Assembly: GCA_012517875.1 (NCBI GenBank)
Contig: JAAYUB010000104.1
Location: 1-64,000, forward strand
Reading direction: 5' to 3'
Source of the DNA: Acidobacteriota bacterium
GTDB lineage: Bacteria; Acidobacteriota; JAAYUB01
DNA length: 64,000 nt
Shown: positions 8,575-17,198 of the stretch, in pieces
How positions within the stretch are numbered: position 1 is the first letter of the stretch
How the letters are laid out: each line of letters starts with the position of its first letter
Translations under genes and position numbers: made by a program
The notes under the pieces: generated by a model
Told to the model about the DNA's origin: nothing
Database searches by the model: none
Seen by the model: only the letters and a program-made list of their open reading frames with translations

Positions 8575-10365
8575 GTGGCCTTGCGACGGACGCTCTGCCG
8601 AATAGGCCTCGTCGGGTTGATGGCCGGTCTGGCCGTATCCGCTGATCCGCGATATTTCCCCGCTCATGCCGCCGCGCAATCACCGGAAGGCAATGCCGAC
8701 CGGGTCGTTTTACTCTCCCCTCCGCCGGAAGTGACGGACGGGGAAGCGGTCTGGCGTGATTGCACCGCCGTCACGTTCAATCCGTGCGGCCTGCCGGTGT
8801 TGCCGTTCCTGAAGCTGGCGTGCGCCGACCTGGATGGCGACGCCCGGACCGACCTCATCGCCGGCGGCAAGGACGGCCGTCTGACACTGTTTCGAAGCAC
8901 CGACGGCAACGCCTGGCAGGCGGACGCCGACTATTTCGCCGGTGTGGGGGAAGGGGCGTTCGCGGCGCCGGCGCTGGGCGATCTCGACGGGGACGGCACC
9001 GTCGAGTTGATTGTGGGCACCGGGGGCTTTTCGTCACGCTCCGGCCAGGTGCTGGTCTATGCCAACGCCGGCACACCAGCGGCGCCGCGCTGGGAGCGCT
9101 GGCCCGACCCGGTGATCGATGTGGGCGACGACGCGGCGCCGGCGGCGGTGGATTACAATTTCGACGGCCATTGCGACTTGATCGTCGGCAATTCGACGGG
9201 TCACCTGACCATGTTGGCAAACGATGGTCGGGGGCGCCTGGCGCCTGAGGCGCTGCCGCTGGCGCTCCGGCGTTCCTTCGGTATGTACGCCACGCCCGGC
9301 GCATTCCGGTTGGACCAGGTGGTGTTGCTGGCGGTGGGGTCATCCATGGGGAAGATCGCGTACTTCCAGTTGAAGCGGGGCGCCCGCGGCCTGTCGGTGC
9401 AGCCATTCGCCGTCACGCACCCGCGCCGGGATTTTTATGCGCCGCTGTTTGTGTCGTTGCGCCAACCCGACCGGCTGGATCTCCTGCTGGCGGACGGCGA
9501 CGGCGGCGTCCAGTACTTCGAACAGAAAGCGCCGGGCGTCTGGGCGTGGACGCGCAACCTGCAGCTGTTCCAGAACCGGCTGCTCCCGGGACCGGTGTGC
9601 GCGCCGACGCGCAGCCGTGCGGGCGGTCGTCTCCGGCTCGTGGTGGGCAACATGGACGGTGAGGTCCGCGCCTACGAGGCGCGGACGGAGGCCGGCAACC
9701 CGCCCTGGCAGGAATGGGCCTCGTATTTCCTCGGCGTCAAGGTGAGCGGCTTTGCCCGGGCCGTCCTCACCGAATGGGAAGGAAAGGAAGTGGTCCTGGT
9801 GGGCCAGGGGAACGGGGTTGTGGCCGCCTGGCGGAACACCGGCACCGCGAAGACCGCCCGCTGGGTGGCTTGGCCGGCCTTCACCGCCGGCGTCCGGGTC
9901 AAGGGGCACAGTGCGCCATGCCTGTTCGACCTCGACGGCGACAGGCGCGAGGAGTTGATCGTCGGCGCCGCCGATGGCCGCCTGGCGGTGTACCGCTCCC
10001 AGTCGCCGCGTGGCGGTCCGCCGTGGGAGGCCGCATCGGACTGCCTGGGACAAATCCGCGTCGGCGGCTATGCAGTGCCGTCCTTCGTGCGCGTCGCCGC
10101 CGCCGTCTGGCTGTTCGTGGGGCAGCAAGACGGTCGAATCCGGCTGTTTGTCGCCCCGGCCGGCGAGGCGGCCGCGGGGGGATTCAAGGAAGCCGTCATG
10201 CCCGAGCACGTGCGGGTCAAGGGCTTCGCCTCACCCTGGGCGGAGGCCGGCGCCGGCGGCGAAGTGGATCTCTATGTGGGCGACTATGACGGCAACCTGC
10301 GCCATTTCCAGCACGGGATTCGAGCGCCGGAGACAAGGAGACCGCCCGATGCCCACGTGGATTGA
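8575..10365 (+). CDS. Exported FG-GAP / VCBS-repeat beta-propeller protein
   Basis: The product (596 residues from the GTG at 8575) has a signal peptide (RRTLCRIGLVGLMAGLAVSA). It then has repeated FG-GAP units with calcium-loop sequences such as DLDGDARTDLIAGG, DLDGDGTVELIVGT, DYNFDGHCDLIVGN and DLDGDRREELIVGA, spaced as propeller blades across the whole length. Such proteins are usually extracellular or periplasmic and bind ligands or other proteins; no enzyme domain is visible. The reading frame is open further upstream, but that would overlap the OmpA gene and its terminator. GTG at 8575 has AGGA at 8565-8568 and begins a good signal peptide. The last 17 bases overlap the next gene, suggesting translational coupling. 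Ligand unknown. Confidence 0.82.
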   Translation: MALRRTLCRIGLVGLMAGLAVSADPRYFPAHAAAQSPEGNADRVVLLSPPPEVTDGEAVWRDCTAVTFNPCGLPVLPFLKLACADLDGDARTDLIAGGKDGRLTLFRSTDGNAWQADADYFAGVGEGAFAAPALGDLDGDGTVELIVGTGGFSSRSGQVLVYANAGTPAAPRWERWPDPVIDVGDDAAPAAVDYNFDGHCDLIVGNSTGHLTMLANDGRGRLAPEALPLALRRSFGMYATPGAFRLDQVVLLAVGSSMGKIAYFQLKRGARGLSVQPFAVTHPRRDFYAPLFVSLRQPDRLDLLLADGDGGVQYFEQKAPGVWAWTRNLQLFQNRLLPGPVCAPTRSRAGGRLRLVVGNMDGEVRAYEARTEAGNPPWQEWASYFLGVKVSGFARAVLTEWEGKEVVLVGQGNGVVAAWRNTGTAKTARWVAWPAFTAGVRVKGHSAPCLFDLDGDRREELIVGAADGRLAVYRSQSPRGGPPWEAASDCLGQIRVGGYAVPSFVRVAAAVWLFVGQQDGRIRLFVAPAGEAAAGGFKEAVMPEHVRVKGFASPWAEAGAGGEVDLYVGDYDGNLRHFQHGIRAPETRRPPDAHVD

Positions 10366-10936
10366 CTACCGCGCGCTGTGGCGGGCTGACTTCGCCGTGA
10401 TCGCGTTCCTCATGGCGACCGCGCTGCTGATTCTGCTGGTGGGCTGGCCGGCTCCGCCACCCCGCTGGCTGGCAGCGCTGGATCTCGTGTTGCTGTTCAC
10501 CGCATTTGACGCCCTGGGCTACAAGTGGGTCCTGCGTTGGGGGTATCGGATCAACCGGATCCGGGACGCCCGCGAGCTGACCTACCTGGAGGCCGGCGCC
10601 GCGCAGCCGCTCCATCCCTGGTTCCAGCAGGCCACCGCCGCCTATCGGATCGTCCAGCACGGGATATTCATCCCCATCGGCCTGCTGGCCGCGGTGGCGT
10701 TCGGCTGGCGTCCGGTGGCGGCGTTTCTGCTCGTCTGGGTCACCGGGGGATGCGACCTGATGTTCTACGCCCTGGTGCGCCAGCGGATGTCGCGTGAGTT
10801 CCCGTGGCTCACCGGGTGGCTCTGGATTTTTCCCTTCGGTTTCCTGTGGCGGCTTCTGCGCCGGCCGCTCCCGCTGGCGGCGGTGACAGCCAACGCCGCG
10901 CTGGGTCTTGCCGCCGCCGCGCTGGTCCTGTTTTGA
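10349..10936 (+). CDS. Integral membrane protein of unknown function (195 aa)
   Basis: The protein has about five hydrophobic segments: residues 15-34, 38-55, 103-125, 127-142 and 175-195, with a Trp/Phe-rich stretch near 155-168. It resembles no family I can name; it has no catalytic motif and no signal peptide beyond its first membrane segment. The start ATG at 10349 is preceded by AAGGAG at 10335-10340 and lies inside the 3' end of the propeller-protein gene (17-base overlap). The two are probably co-translated, and this could be a membrane partner for the exported propeller. That role is inference from arrangement only. Confidence 0.6.
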   Translation: MPTWIDYRALWRADFAVIAFLMATALLILLVGWPAPPPRWLAALDLVLLFTAFDALGYKWVLRWGYRINRIRDARELTYLEAGAAQPLHPWFQQATAAYRIVQHGIFIPIGLLAAVAFGWRPVAAFLLVWVTGGCDLMFYALVRQRMSREFPWLTGWLWIFPFGFLWRLLRRPLPLAAVTANAALGLAAAALVLF

Positions 10937-11192
10937 AACTTGGAATCTCGTGTTGAAACGGTTGCGGCGGCAACGCTGAAACCGCTGGAGAAGGCCGGGC
11001 GAATTCAGTCCGCCCGGTCTCGAGCGCGAAGCGCCAGAGGCCGCCGCCGAGGGGATCATCCGCGCGGACAAAGTCATTGATGCCGCGAACCCCGATCATC
11101 GTCATGCCAATGCCGGGCTGCCGTCATTCGGCCATTTCAGGCTCGGTGAACACCACCATTGATCTCGGCCACTTCCCCGGTGTGAAAATGGA
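10937..11192. other. Non-coding spacer before the aldolase-family gene
   Basis: I find no convincing gene here. A 7-bp hairpin (10995-11001 with 11011-11017, loop of 9) lies about 60 bases after the membrane-protein stop and could be a weak terminator, but it has no T-tract. The open frames on both strands lack ribosome-binding sites and recognisable protein motifs. Confidence 0.5.
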
Positions 11193-11221
11193 TTGCAGCC
11201 GACCGGCAGTCCGAATACACT
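11193..11221 (+). promoter_or_regulatory. Candidate promoter of the aldolase-family gene
   Basis: TTGCAG at 11193-11198 and TACACT at 11216-11221 are separated by exactly 17 bases. The predicted leader to the ATG at 11344 is about 115 bases. Confidence 0.45.
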
Positions 11222-11343
11222 GGGGGCAACGGCAACCCACACGGCAGCATACCCACGGGGGGAGCCGATTGCTCGGCCGGCCACGGTCGAATGCCGGTGG
11301 CGGGGCAGGGTGGTGTTCCGGCCTGGATTTGGAGGTCTGTAGC

Positions 11344-12747
11344 ATGCTCTTCAACCAGATCGAGGATTTCCAGGAGGTGCTGCGCGGCGTCCTGGAATAC
11401 GACCGACGGGGTGTCCGCAAGGTGCTTGACGAGCCCGCGCTGCGCGAGCGGCTGATCGAGCCGCTGGTCTTCAACGCGGTGTTTCATCCGGATGTCGAGA
11501 TCAAAGGCCACTGCCGGTTCGCCATCCGCACCGCGGCCGACCGTCTGGGGATCTACCCGGCGTCGCTGTTTGATCTGTACGCCCTCAAAGGCAGAGGCAA
11601 ACATCTCCTGTTCACCGTGCCGGCCGTCAACATCCGGGGGATGGCATTCGACACTGCCCGGGCCGTCTTCCAGACCATGTGCCGACACAAAGCCGGTGCG
11701 GTGATTTTCGAAATCGCCCGATCCGAGATCAACTACACCCTACAGTGGCCGGCGGAGTACTCGACGGTCATCCAGGCGGCGGCCATTCGGGAAGGTTATC
11801 GCGGACCGCTGTTCCTGCAAGGCGATCACTTCCAGGTGAAGGCAAAGATTTTCCGGGACGATCCGGAGATCGAAACTGCAGCCATCAAGCTGCTGATCCG
11901 CGACGCCATCGCCTCCGGCTTCTTCAACATCGACATCGACACCTCGACGCTGGTGGACCTGCGCCTGAGCACTTTGGCCGAGCAGCAGAACCTGAACGCC
12001 GATCTGACGGCGACCTTCACGGCTTACATCCGGGAACTGGAGCCGCTCAACACCACCATCAGCGTCGGTGGCGAAATCGGCGAAGTCGGCGGGCGGAACA
12101 GCACGTGCGAGGAACTCGACGCCTTCATGACCGGGTACTGCGACGCCCTGGCCAAGATCGACCGGAGCCTCAAGGGCCTGAGCAAAATCAGTGTTCAGAC
12201 CGGCACCACCCACGGCGGCGTGCCGTTGCCGGACGGCCAGGTGGCCCGGGTCTCGCTCGATTTCGGCACGCTGGAGAAACTCAGCCGCCGGGCACGCGAA
12301 ACGTACGGCCTGGCCGGCGCCGTGCAGCACGGCGCATCGACACTGCCCATGGAGCTGTTCCATCGCTTCCCCGAGAGCGGCACAGCGGAGATCCATCTGG
12401 CCACCGGGTTTCAGAATCTGATCTTCGACCACCCCTTGCTGCCGCAGGAGCTGCGGGCGGAGATCTATGATTATCTGCGGACAAAGCTGGCCGCCCAACG
12501 CAAGGAAGGCCAAACGGACGAGCAGTTCATCTACAAGGTCCGGAAGCAGGCGTTCGGGCCTTTCAAGCGGCAGTTCTGGACCCTGCCCGAAGAGATCCGG
12601 ACGGCCATCCGCGACGATCTGCAGAGCCGGTTCGCCATGATCTTCGAGAAGCTGGGTGTCTTTCACACCCGGCATGTTGTGGAGGAATGCACGATCCCGG
12701 CCGACTACCAGCCCACGCTGGACCGGGAATGGGATATGCTGAAATGA
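11344..12747 (+). CDS. Class II fructose-bisphosphate aldolase-family protein (long form, 467 aa)
   Basis: The protein carries the zinc-aldolase signature in order. QGDHFQ (Asp161 catalytic, His162 metal) is followed by SVGGEIGEVGG (Glu244), then QTGTTHGG (His290 metal) and GAVQHGAST (His329). Class II aldolases cleave ketose bisphosphates into dihydroxyacetone phosphate and an aldehyde. At 467 residues it is longer than the usual 280-350. It has an N-terminal extension of about 90 residues and a C-terminal helical region (YKVRKQAFGPFKRQFW), as in a divergent aldolase-like subfamily, so the substrate may not be fructose bisphosphate. ATG at 11344 has GGAGGT at 11331-11336; an upstream in-frame extension lacks one. 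It is transcribed alone and converges on the minus-strand genes downstream. Confidence 0.8.
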   Translation: MLFNQIEDFQEVLRGVLEYDRRGVRKVLDEPALRERLIEPLVFNAVFHPDVEIKGHCRFAIRTAADRLGIYPASLFDLYALKGRGKHLLFTVPAVNIRGMAFDTARAVFQTMCRHKAGAVIFEIARSEINYTLQWPAEYSTVIQAAAIREGYRGPLFLQGDHFQVKAKIFRDDPEIETAAIKLLIRDAIASGFFNIDIDTSTLVDLRLSTLAEQQNLNADLTATFTAYIRELEPLNTTISVGGEIGEVGGRNSTCEELDAFMTGYCDALAKIDRSLKGLSKISVQTGTTHGGVPLPDGQVARVSLDFGTLEKLSRRARETYGLAGAVQHGASTLPMELFHRFPESGTAEIHLATGFQNLIFDHPLLPQELRAEIYDYLRTKLAAQRKEGQTDEQFIYKVRKQAFGPFKRQFWTLPEEIRTAIRDDLQSRFAMIFEKLGVFHTRHVVEECTIPADYQPTLDREWDMLK

Positions 12748-12783
12748 AGAGATGCGTACCCGTCGCCGCTGCCGGCCCGTCCG

Positions 12784-13377
12784 TCACTTGAAGGTGCCGT
12801 GCACATCGGGCAAGGTCAGCCAGGCCGTGATCGCCCGGTGCATGATGACGGCATCCACCTGCGGGGACTGCTGGATTTTCACCAGGTAACGGTTCTTGAA
12901 CAGCAGGCGGATCCGGGTCTGCTCCTCCGCAAAATCCTGCACCAGGTAGCCGGTGCCATACGGCAGGTCGAGGACCGTGATGCGATCGGCCGGGGCATTG
13001 GAGCGGTCGAATTCAAATTCGTTGTAATGCATGGGGGAATGCAGGGTGTCGATGACCTCGAATTCAGCCTCGCAGCTGTGGTCGGAGGACACATAATCCG
13101 CCCGGGCATAGCTGATCTGGAGGTGGGCGATCTGCCGCCGTCCGTACTCCTTCTCAGCCAGGAGATGAAGCTCCTGCCAGCGAACAGGAATCAGGCGAGC
13201 CAACACCAGCGGATCCGTCAGTCGCTCCGTGTCGGCGGGCGAGGCGGCTCCGATCACCAGCAGCACCAGCACCATCCAGCCGGCCAACCGGTTACGGTTA
13301 GACGCAACAGAACCGCGGTGTGACGAAGGCTCAACGGAAGACACGCGATATGTCGGCGCGGTGCGCATGGGATTCAC
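12784..13377 (-). CDS. Exported/membrane-anchored protein of unknown function
   Basis: This 197-residue protein has one hydrophobic segment (about residues 34-50, GWMVLVLLVIGAASPA) after a basic stretch. It is therefore probably exported, or anchored by an uncleaved N-terminus. The rest is mixed alpha/beta, with no motif I recognise, and contains VLDLPYGTGYLVQDF and RIRLLFKNRYLVKI. The start is GTG at 13377 or ATG at 13368; neither has a strong ribosome-binding site, and an internal ATG at 13275 would begin directly at the hydrophobic segment. It lies 33 bases downstream of the large redox fusion gene and may be the last gene of that operon. Function unknown. Confidence 0.55.
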   Translation of the reverse strand: MNPMRTAPTYRVSSVEPSSHRGSVASNRNRLAGWMVLVLLVIGAASPADTERLTDPLVLARLIPVRWQELHLLAEKEYGRRQIAHLQISYARADYVSSDHSCEAEFEVIDTLHSPMHYNEFEFDRSNAPADRITVLDLPYGTGYLVQDFAEEQTRIRLLFKNRYLVKIQQSPQVDAVIMHRAITAWLTLPDVHGTFK

Positions 13378-13410
13378 CGAATCTGAATGTACGCCCCGGT
13401 GGGGATTGTG

Positions 13411-16400
13411 TCAATCCCGGACGATACCCAGTTCGCGCAGACGGTTCTGCCACCGCCGAACCATGGCGTCGATGCCGTTCGGGAAGCTCTCGGGCCACGG
13501 CTGCGACCCGGGATCCAAGACGAACAGGTGCCCATCCGTCCGGACCTGTGCCAGCACCGCCCCGCGAATGTCGAGTCGGGCGAGCGCGATGCCTCTGAAC
13601 GTCGGCGTGGCGGCTTGCATTTCATCCCAGAGGGCGACCGGGTCGGCGGGACCGAAATCGGCGTCCCACAGATGAGCAAGGTCTTGCAGGATCTGGATGC
13701 CGGACTTGCCGGACAGCGGCGTCATGGCGGCACGAATTTTTTGAATCCGCCGTTCGGCGTTGATTACCGTGCCCGAAGTCTCGGCAAACGAGGCGGCGGG
13801 CAGGACCACATCAGCCGACTCCGCTGTGGGAGTGAGGAACAGATCCTGGACCATGAGAAAATCCAGTCCCCGGAGCAGCGTCTGCGACTGGGTCGATGCG
13901 GCGCCGCCGGCGGGATCGGCGCCGAACACCAGAGCGGCCCGGATGCCGCCGGATTTCAGCGCGGCGGACAGCTGCCGATGGTCCAGGCCGGGTTCGGCGG
14001 GAAGCCCGCGCTTCCACACCTGCTGGATCCGTTCACGCGCCGTGAGGCTGTCGGCGGGCTGCCAGCCGGGAAGGAAGGCGGGATGACACCCCATCTCCAA
14101 CACGCCCCGGCTGTTGCAGCGGCTCACCATGGGTAGCAGGGCGATCCGGTAATTGTGGCTGTTGAGCAGAACAGCCAGGTTGTGGATGTGCGCGTTCGCG
14201 TCGGCGCTGATCTCCTCTGGATCGAACACGAGCACCGGTCGTTTGGCCAGCAGGAGATCGAGAATCGCCTGGATGTCAGCTTCGGCCAGGCCGGCCTGTT
14301 GCAGGTCGCTTTGGGCGGGCGGCGCAGCCAGCTCCCGGCTCAGCGCCGCCAGCGCCGGCTGGCTGCCAGGGACACCCAGCCGGCTGAATGCTCCGGCCAG
14401 AAGCGCCCGGGTGCAGACGGCTGTTTGGTCGACCGGCAGGGGAATCCAGCGGTGGGCCCGGCCGGCCAGAAACGTCTTGTCGGGGTGCAAGTAGAACACC
14501 CGGCTTCGACCGTTTTGGGCGATCCGCTGGAGTTTGAAGTCCAGAATCGGATATTTCTCCAGCGGGTTGAGGCCGAGCACGACGATTGCGTCGGCCCGCG
14601 TCAACCCTTCGAAATCGGTCGTCGGCTGGCTGGCGGCGAGCTCGGCGGCCCCGGCGTGGGGAGTGACGCCGGCCTCGTAGACGTTGGCGGTCTGCCAGAC
14701 GCTCCGGGACAGTTTCTGGATGAGGTACGCCTCCTCGTTGGTCAGCCGGGCGCCGGCCATGACCGAGAGGGCACGGGGTCCGTGAGCAGACAGCACGGCG
14801 GCAAGCCGGTCGTGGATGACCGCGTAGGCTTCGTCCCACGTCGCCTCGACTAAACGGTTGTCGCGTCTGACCAGCGGCCGGATCAGCCGGTCGGACGAGT
14901 TGATGGCGCGGAATCCAAACCGGCCGCTACGGCACAGGTTGCCGCCGTCATTGACCGGCGCAGCCCGGTTCGAGAGCACCCGGACTACGCGGCCCCCAAC
15001 GGCTTCCAGGAGAATACCGCAGCCGACGCTGCAATAATTGCAGACCGATTCCACCTGCGGCAGCTTGAAGGGGCCTGGTTTGGGCGCGTCGGGCTGGACG
15101 GTGATGGCCCCGGTGGGACATGTGTCGGCGCACTGTCCGCACGAGATGCAAGTGGTCTCCAGCAACGGTTTTTCCAGAGCGGGCTGGATCTTGGCATCGA
15201 AGCCGCGTTTGACGAAGCCAAGCGCCGCGGCGCCCACCACTTCGTCGCAGATTCGGACGCAGCGCCCGCACAGGATGCATTTGTTCAGATCAAGACGCAG
15301 GAACGGATGATGCTCGTCGGGCAGCTGGTGCTGGAATTCGCCGGAAAACGCCCGCTGGGTCACCTGCCAGTCGGTGCAGTGACGCTGCAGATCACATTCG
15401 AAAAACGCATTGCACCCGCATTCTAGGCAACGCTGCACTTCTTCGGCCGCCTGGTCGGGTGTGTAGCCCAGTTCCACTTCGAGGAAGCCTTTGATCCGCT
15501 CGTCGACCGGCATCGAGGGAATGACCTGTCGCGGAGTCCGGGACTTGACATACAAATCTTCGGCGACGAGCTCCGGCTTGAGATTTTCCTTCTTGCTGAG
15601 AAACGGCTTCTGAAGCCGGGGGATCACATGGCCCGTCAGGAACTGATGGATGGCCCCGGCGGCCTTCTTGCCCGCGGCGATGGCCTCAATGGCCGTCGCG
15701 GGCCCGGTGATCATGTCGCCGCCGGCGAAGATGCCGGGGACGCTTGTGGTCATGGCCTCGGGATCGACCTCCAGCGTGCCCCAGCGGGTCGTCTTGATCT
15801 CCTTGAGCAGGCGGGATGATTCGATGTAGTCGGTTTCGGCCTGCTGTCCGATGGCCTCAAGGATCCAGTCGGTCTCGATGTCGAACTCGGAACCTTCGAT
15901 GGGAACGGGGCGACGGCGACCGCTGGCGTCGGGTTCGCCCAGTTGCATGCGGATGCAGGTCATTCGGGTGATCCGGCCCTGGTCGTCCTGATGGATGTGC
16001 GTCGGATTGGCCAGGAGCTCCAGGCGGACGCCTTCGTGTTCCATTTCCTCGATTTCCAGATGATGGGCGGGCATCTCCGAGCGGCTGCGGCGATAGACCA
16101 ACGTGACGGAATCCGCGCCGAGGCGGAGCGACGTCCGGGCGGCGTCCACGGCGGTGTTGCCGCCGCCCACCACGACCACTCGGCCGGAGATGGAGTCGAT
16201 TTCGCCGTTGTTGGCTTTTTCCAGGAAGCCGATCCCGGACAGAACTCCTTGCGCATCTTCACCCGGAATGTTCATCAGGGTGGACCGCCAGGCGCCCACC
16301 CCCAGGAAGACGGCTTCGTATCCCTGGTCGAACAGCGTTTCAAGCTGGAAGTCGCGTCCCAGCCGCTTGCCGCTCTCCAGCTCGACGCCCAACTGGAGGA

Positions 16401-17157
16401 TCGATTCGATTTCATAATCCAGAACATCCTCGGGGAGGCGATATTCCGGTATGCCGTAGCGGAGCCAGCCGCCGGCCTTGGGCTGCGACTCGAACACCAC
16501 CACCTGGTGGCCTTCGAGCGCGAGGTAGTAGGCGGCTGTCAGGCCGGCGGGTCCGCCGCCCACGACGGCGATGCGCCGCCCCGACGGCGGCTTGCGCGGC
16601 GGGGTGAAGGGATGGCGGCCGGCGCGGTCCAGGTCGGCGGCGTACCGCTTGAGATAATCCACCCCCACCGGTTCGTCGGTGAGGTTGCGGCGACACTTGC
16701 CCTCGCAGGGCCGGGTGCAGATACGCCCGCAGACGGACGGGAAGGGATTGGTTTCCTTGATCAGGGCCACCGCTTCGGAATATCGGCCCATCGCCACCAG
16801 CGCGATGTAGCCCTGGATGTCGACGCTGGCCGGGCAGGTCAGCTGGCAGGGGCCCAGGCAGTCGGCGAAGTGGTTCGACACGATGAGCTCGAGAGCCGTT
16901 TTACGCGCCTGACGCAGCTCAGGGGTGTCGGTTTTGACCACCATCTGGTCCGTGACCTTGGTGGCGCAGCTGGGCACATACCCCCGGGCGCCGGCCACCT
17001 CCACCACGCAGACGAAACAGGACGAGAACGGCGCCAGCCGCGGATCGTGGCACAGCGTGGGGATGGCGATACCCAGCGACTGGGCGACTTCCAGAATGGT
17101 CAATGCGCTGTCGGCCAGCACTTCCCTGCCGTCGATGGTCACTTTAACCTGGGCCAT
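13411..17157 (-). CDS. Four-part redox fusion: NuoG-type [2Fe-2S] / GltD-type NAD(P)H-FAD oxidoreductase / 2x[4Fe-4S] / molybdopterin-oxidoreductase domain
   Basis: The 1248-residue protein reads as several modules. Residues 1-80 are a plant-type ferredoxin (C36, C47, C50, C64). Next is a His/Cys cluster (H96, C100, C104, C108) and a GltD-like N-terminal cluster (C143, C147, C151, C155). An FAD site follows (GGGPAG, 200-205), then a second dinucleotide site (GGGN, 331-334) followed by YRRSRSEMP, typical of NADPH-using GltD proteins. Two ferredoxin clusters (CILCGRCVRIC, CISCGQCADTC) precede a formate-dehydrogenase/NuoG-like domain starting at CNYCSVGC. The Sec/Cys that binds Mo or W in formate dehydrogenases is missing: Pro precedes the conserved His (GVTPHAG). 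The domain is thus probably structural, as in NuoG and perhaps Geobacter SfrA. ATG at 17157 has GGAGTG. It is co-transcribed with NuoF- and NuoE-like genes. Confidence 0.85.
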   Translation of the reverse strand: MAQVKVTIDGREVLADSALTILEVAQSLGIAIPTLCHDPRLAPFSSCFVCVVEVAGARGYVPSCATKVTDQMVVKTDTPELRQARKTALELIVSNHFADCLGPCQLTCPASVDIQGYIALVAMGRYSEAVALIKETNPFPSVCGRICTRPCEGKCRRNLTDEPVGVDYLKRYAADLDRAGRHPFTPPRKPPSGRRIAVVGGGPAGLTAAYYLALEGHQVVVFESQPKAGGWLRYGIPEYRLPEDVLDYEIESILQLGVELESGKRLGRDFQLETLFDQGYEAVFLGVGAWRSTLMNIPGEDAQGVLSGIGFLEKANNGEIDSISGRVVVVGGGNTAVDAARTSLRLGADSVTLVYRRSRSEMPAHHLEIEEMEHEGVRLELLANPTHIHQDDQGRITRMTCIRMQLGEPDASGRRRPVPIEGSEFDIETDWILEAIGQQAETDYIESSRLLKEIKTTRWGTLEVDPEAMTTSVPGIFAGGDMITGPATAIEAIAAGKKAAGAIHQFLTGHVIPRLQKPFLSKKENLKPELVAEDLYVKSRTPRQVIPSMPVDERIKGFLEVELGYTPDQAAEEVQRCLECGCNAFFECDLQRHCTDWQVTQRAFSGEFQHQLPDEHHPFLRLDLNKCILCGRCVRICDEVVGAAALGFVKRGFDAKIQPALEKPLLETTCISCGQCADTCPTGAITVQPDAPKPGPFKLPQVESVCNYCSVGCGILLEAVGGRVVRVLSNRAAPVNDGGNLCRSGRFGFRAINSSDRLIRPLVRRDNRLVEATWDEAYAVIHDRLAAVLSAHGPRALSVMAGARLTNEEAYLIQKLSRSVWQTANVYEAGVTPHAGAAELAASQPTTDFEGLTRADAIVVLGLNPLEKYPILDFKLQRIAQNGRSRVFYLHPDKTFLAGRAHRWIPLPVDQTAVCTRALLAGAFSRLGVPGSQPALAALSRELAAPPAQSDLQQAGLAEADIQAILDLLLAKRPVLVFDPEEISADANAHIHNLAVLLNSHNYRIALLPMVSRCNSRGVLEMGCHPAFLPGWQPADSLTARERIQQVWKRGLPAEPGLDHRQLSAALKSGGIRAALVFGADPAGGAASTQSQTLLRGLDFLMVQDLFLTPTAESADVVLPAASFAETSGTVINAERRIQKIRAAMTPLSGKSGIQILQDLAHLWDADFGPADPVALWDEMQAATPTFRGIALARLDIRGAVLAQVRTDGHLFVLDPGSQPWPESFPNGIDAMVRRWQNRLRELGIVRD

Positions 17158-17198
17158 GAAACACTCCTTCGAATGTGGATCCGGAGCGCCGGCGGCGC

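Noticed and set aside
13411-17157. Calling the fusion protein a formate dehydrogenase
   Set aside because: The Mo/W ligand position carries Pro before the conserved His, so catalytic formate oxidation is not supported.
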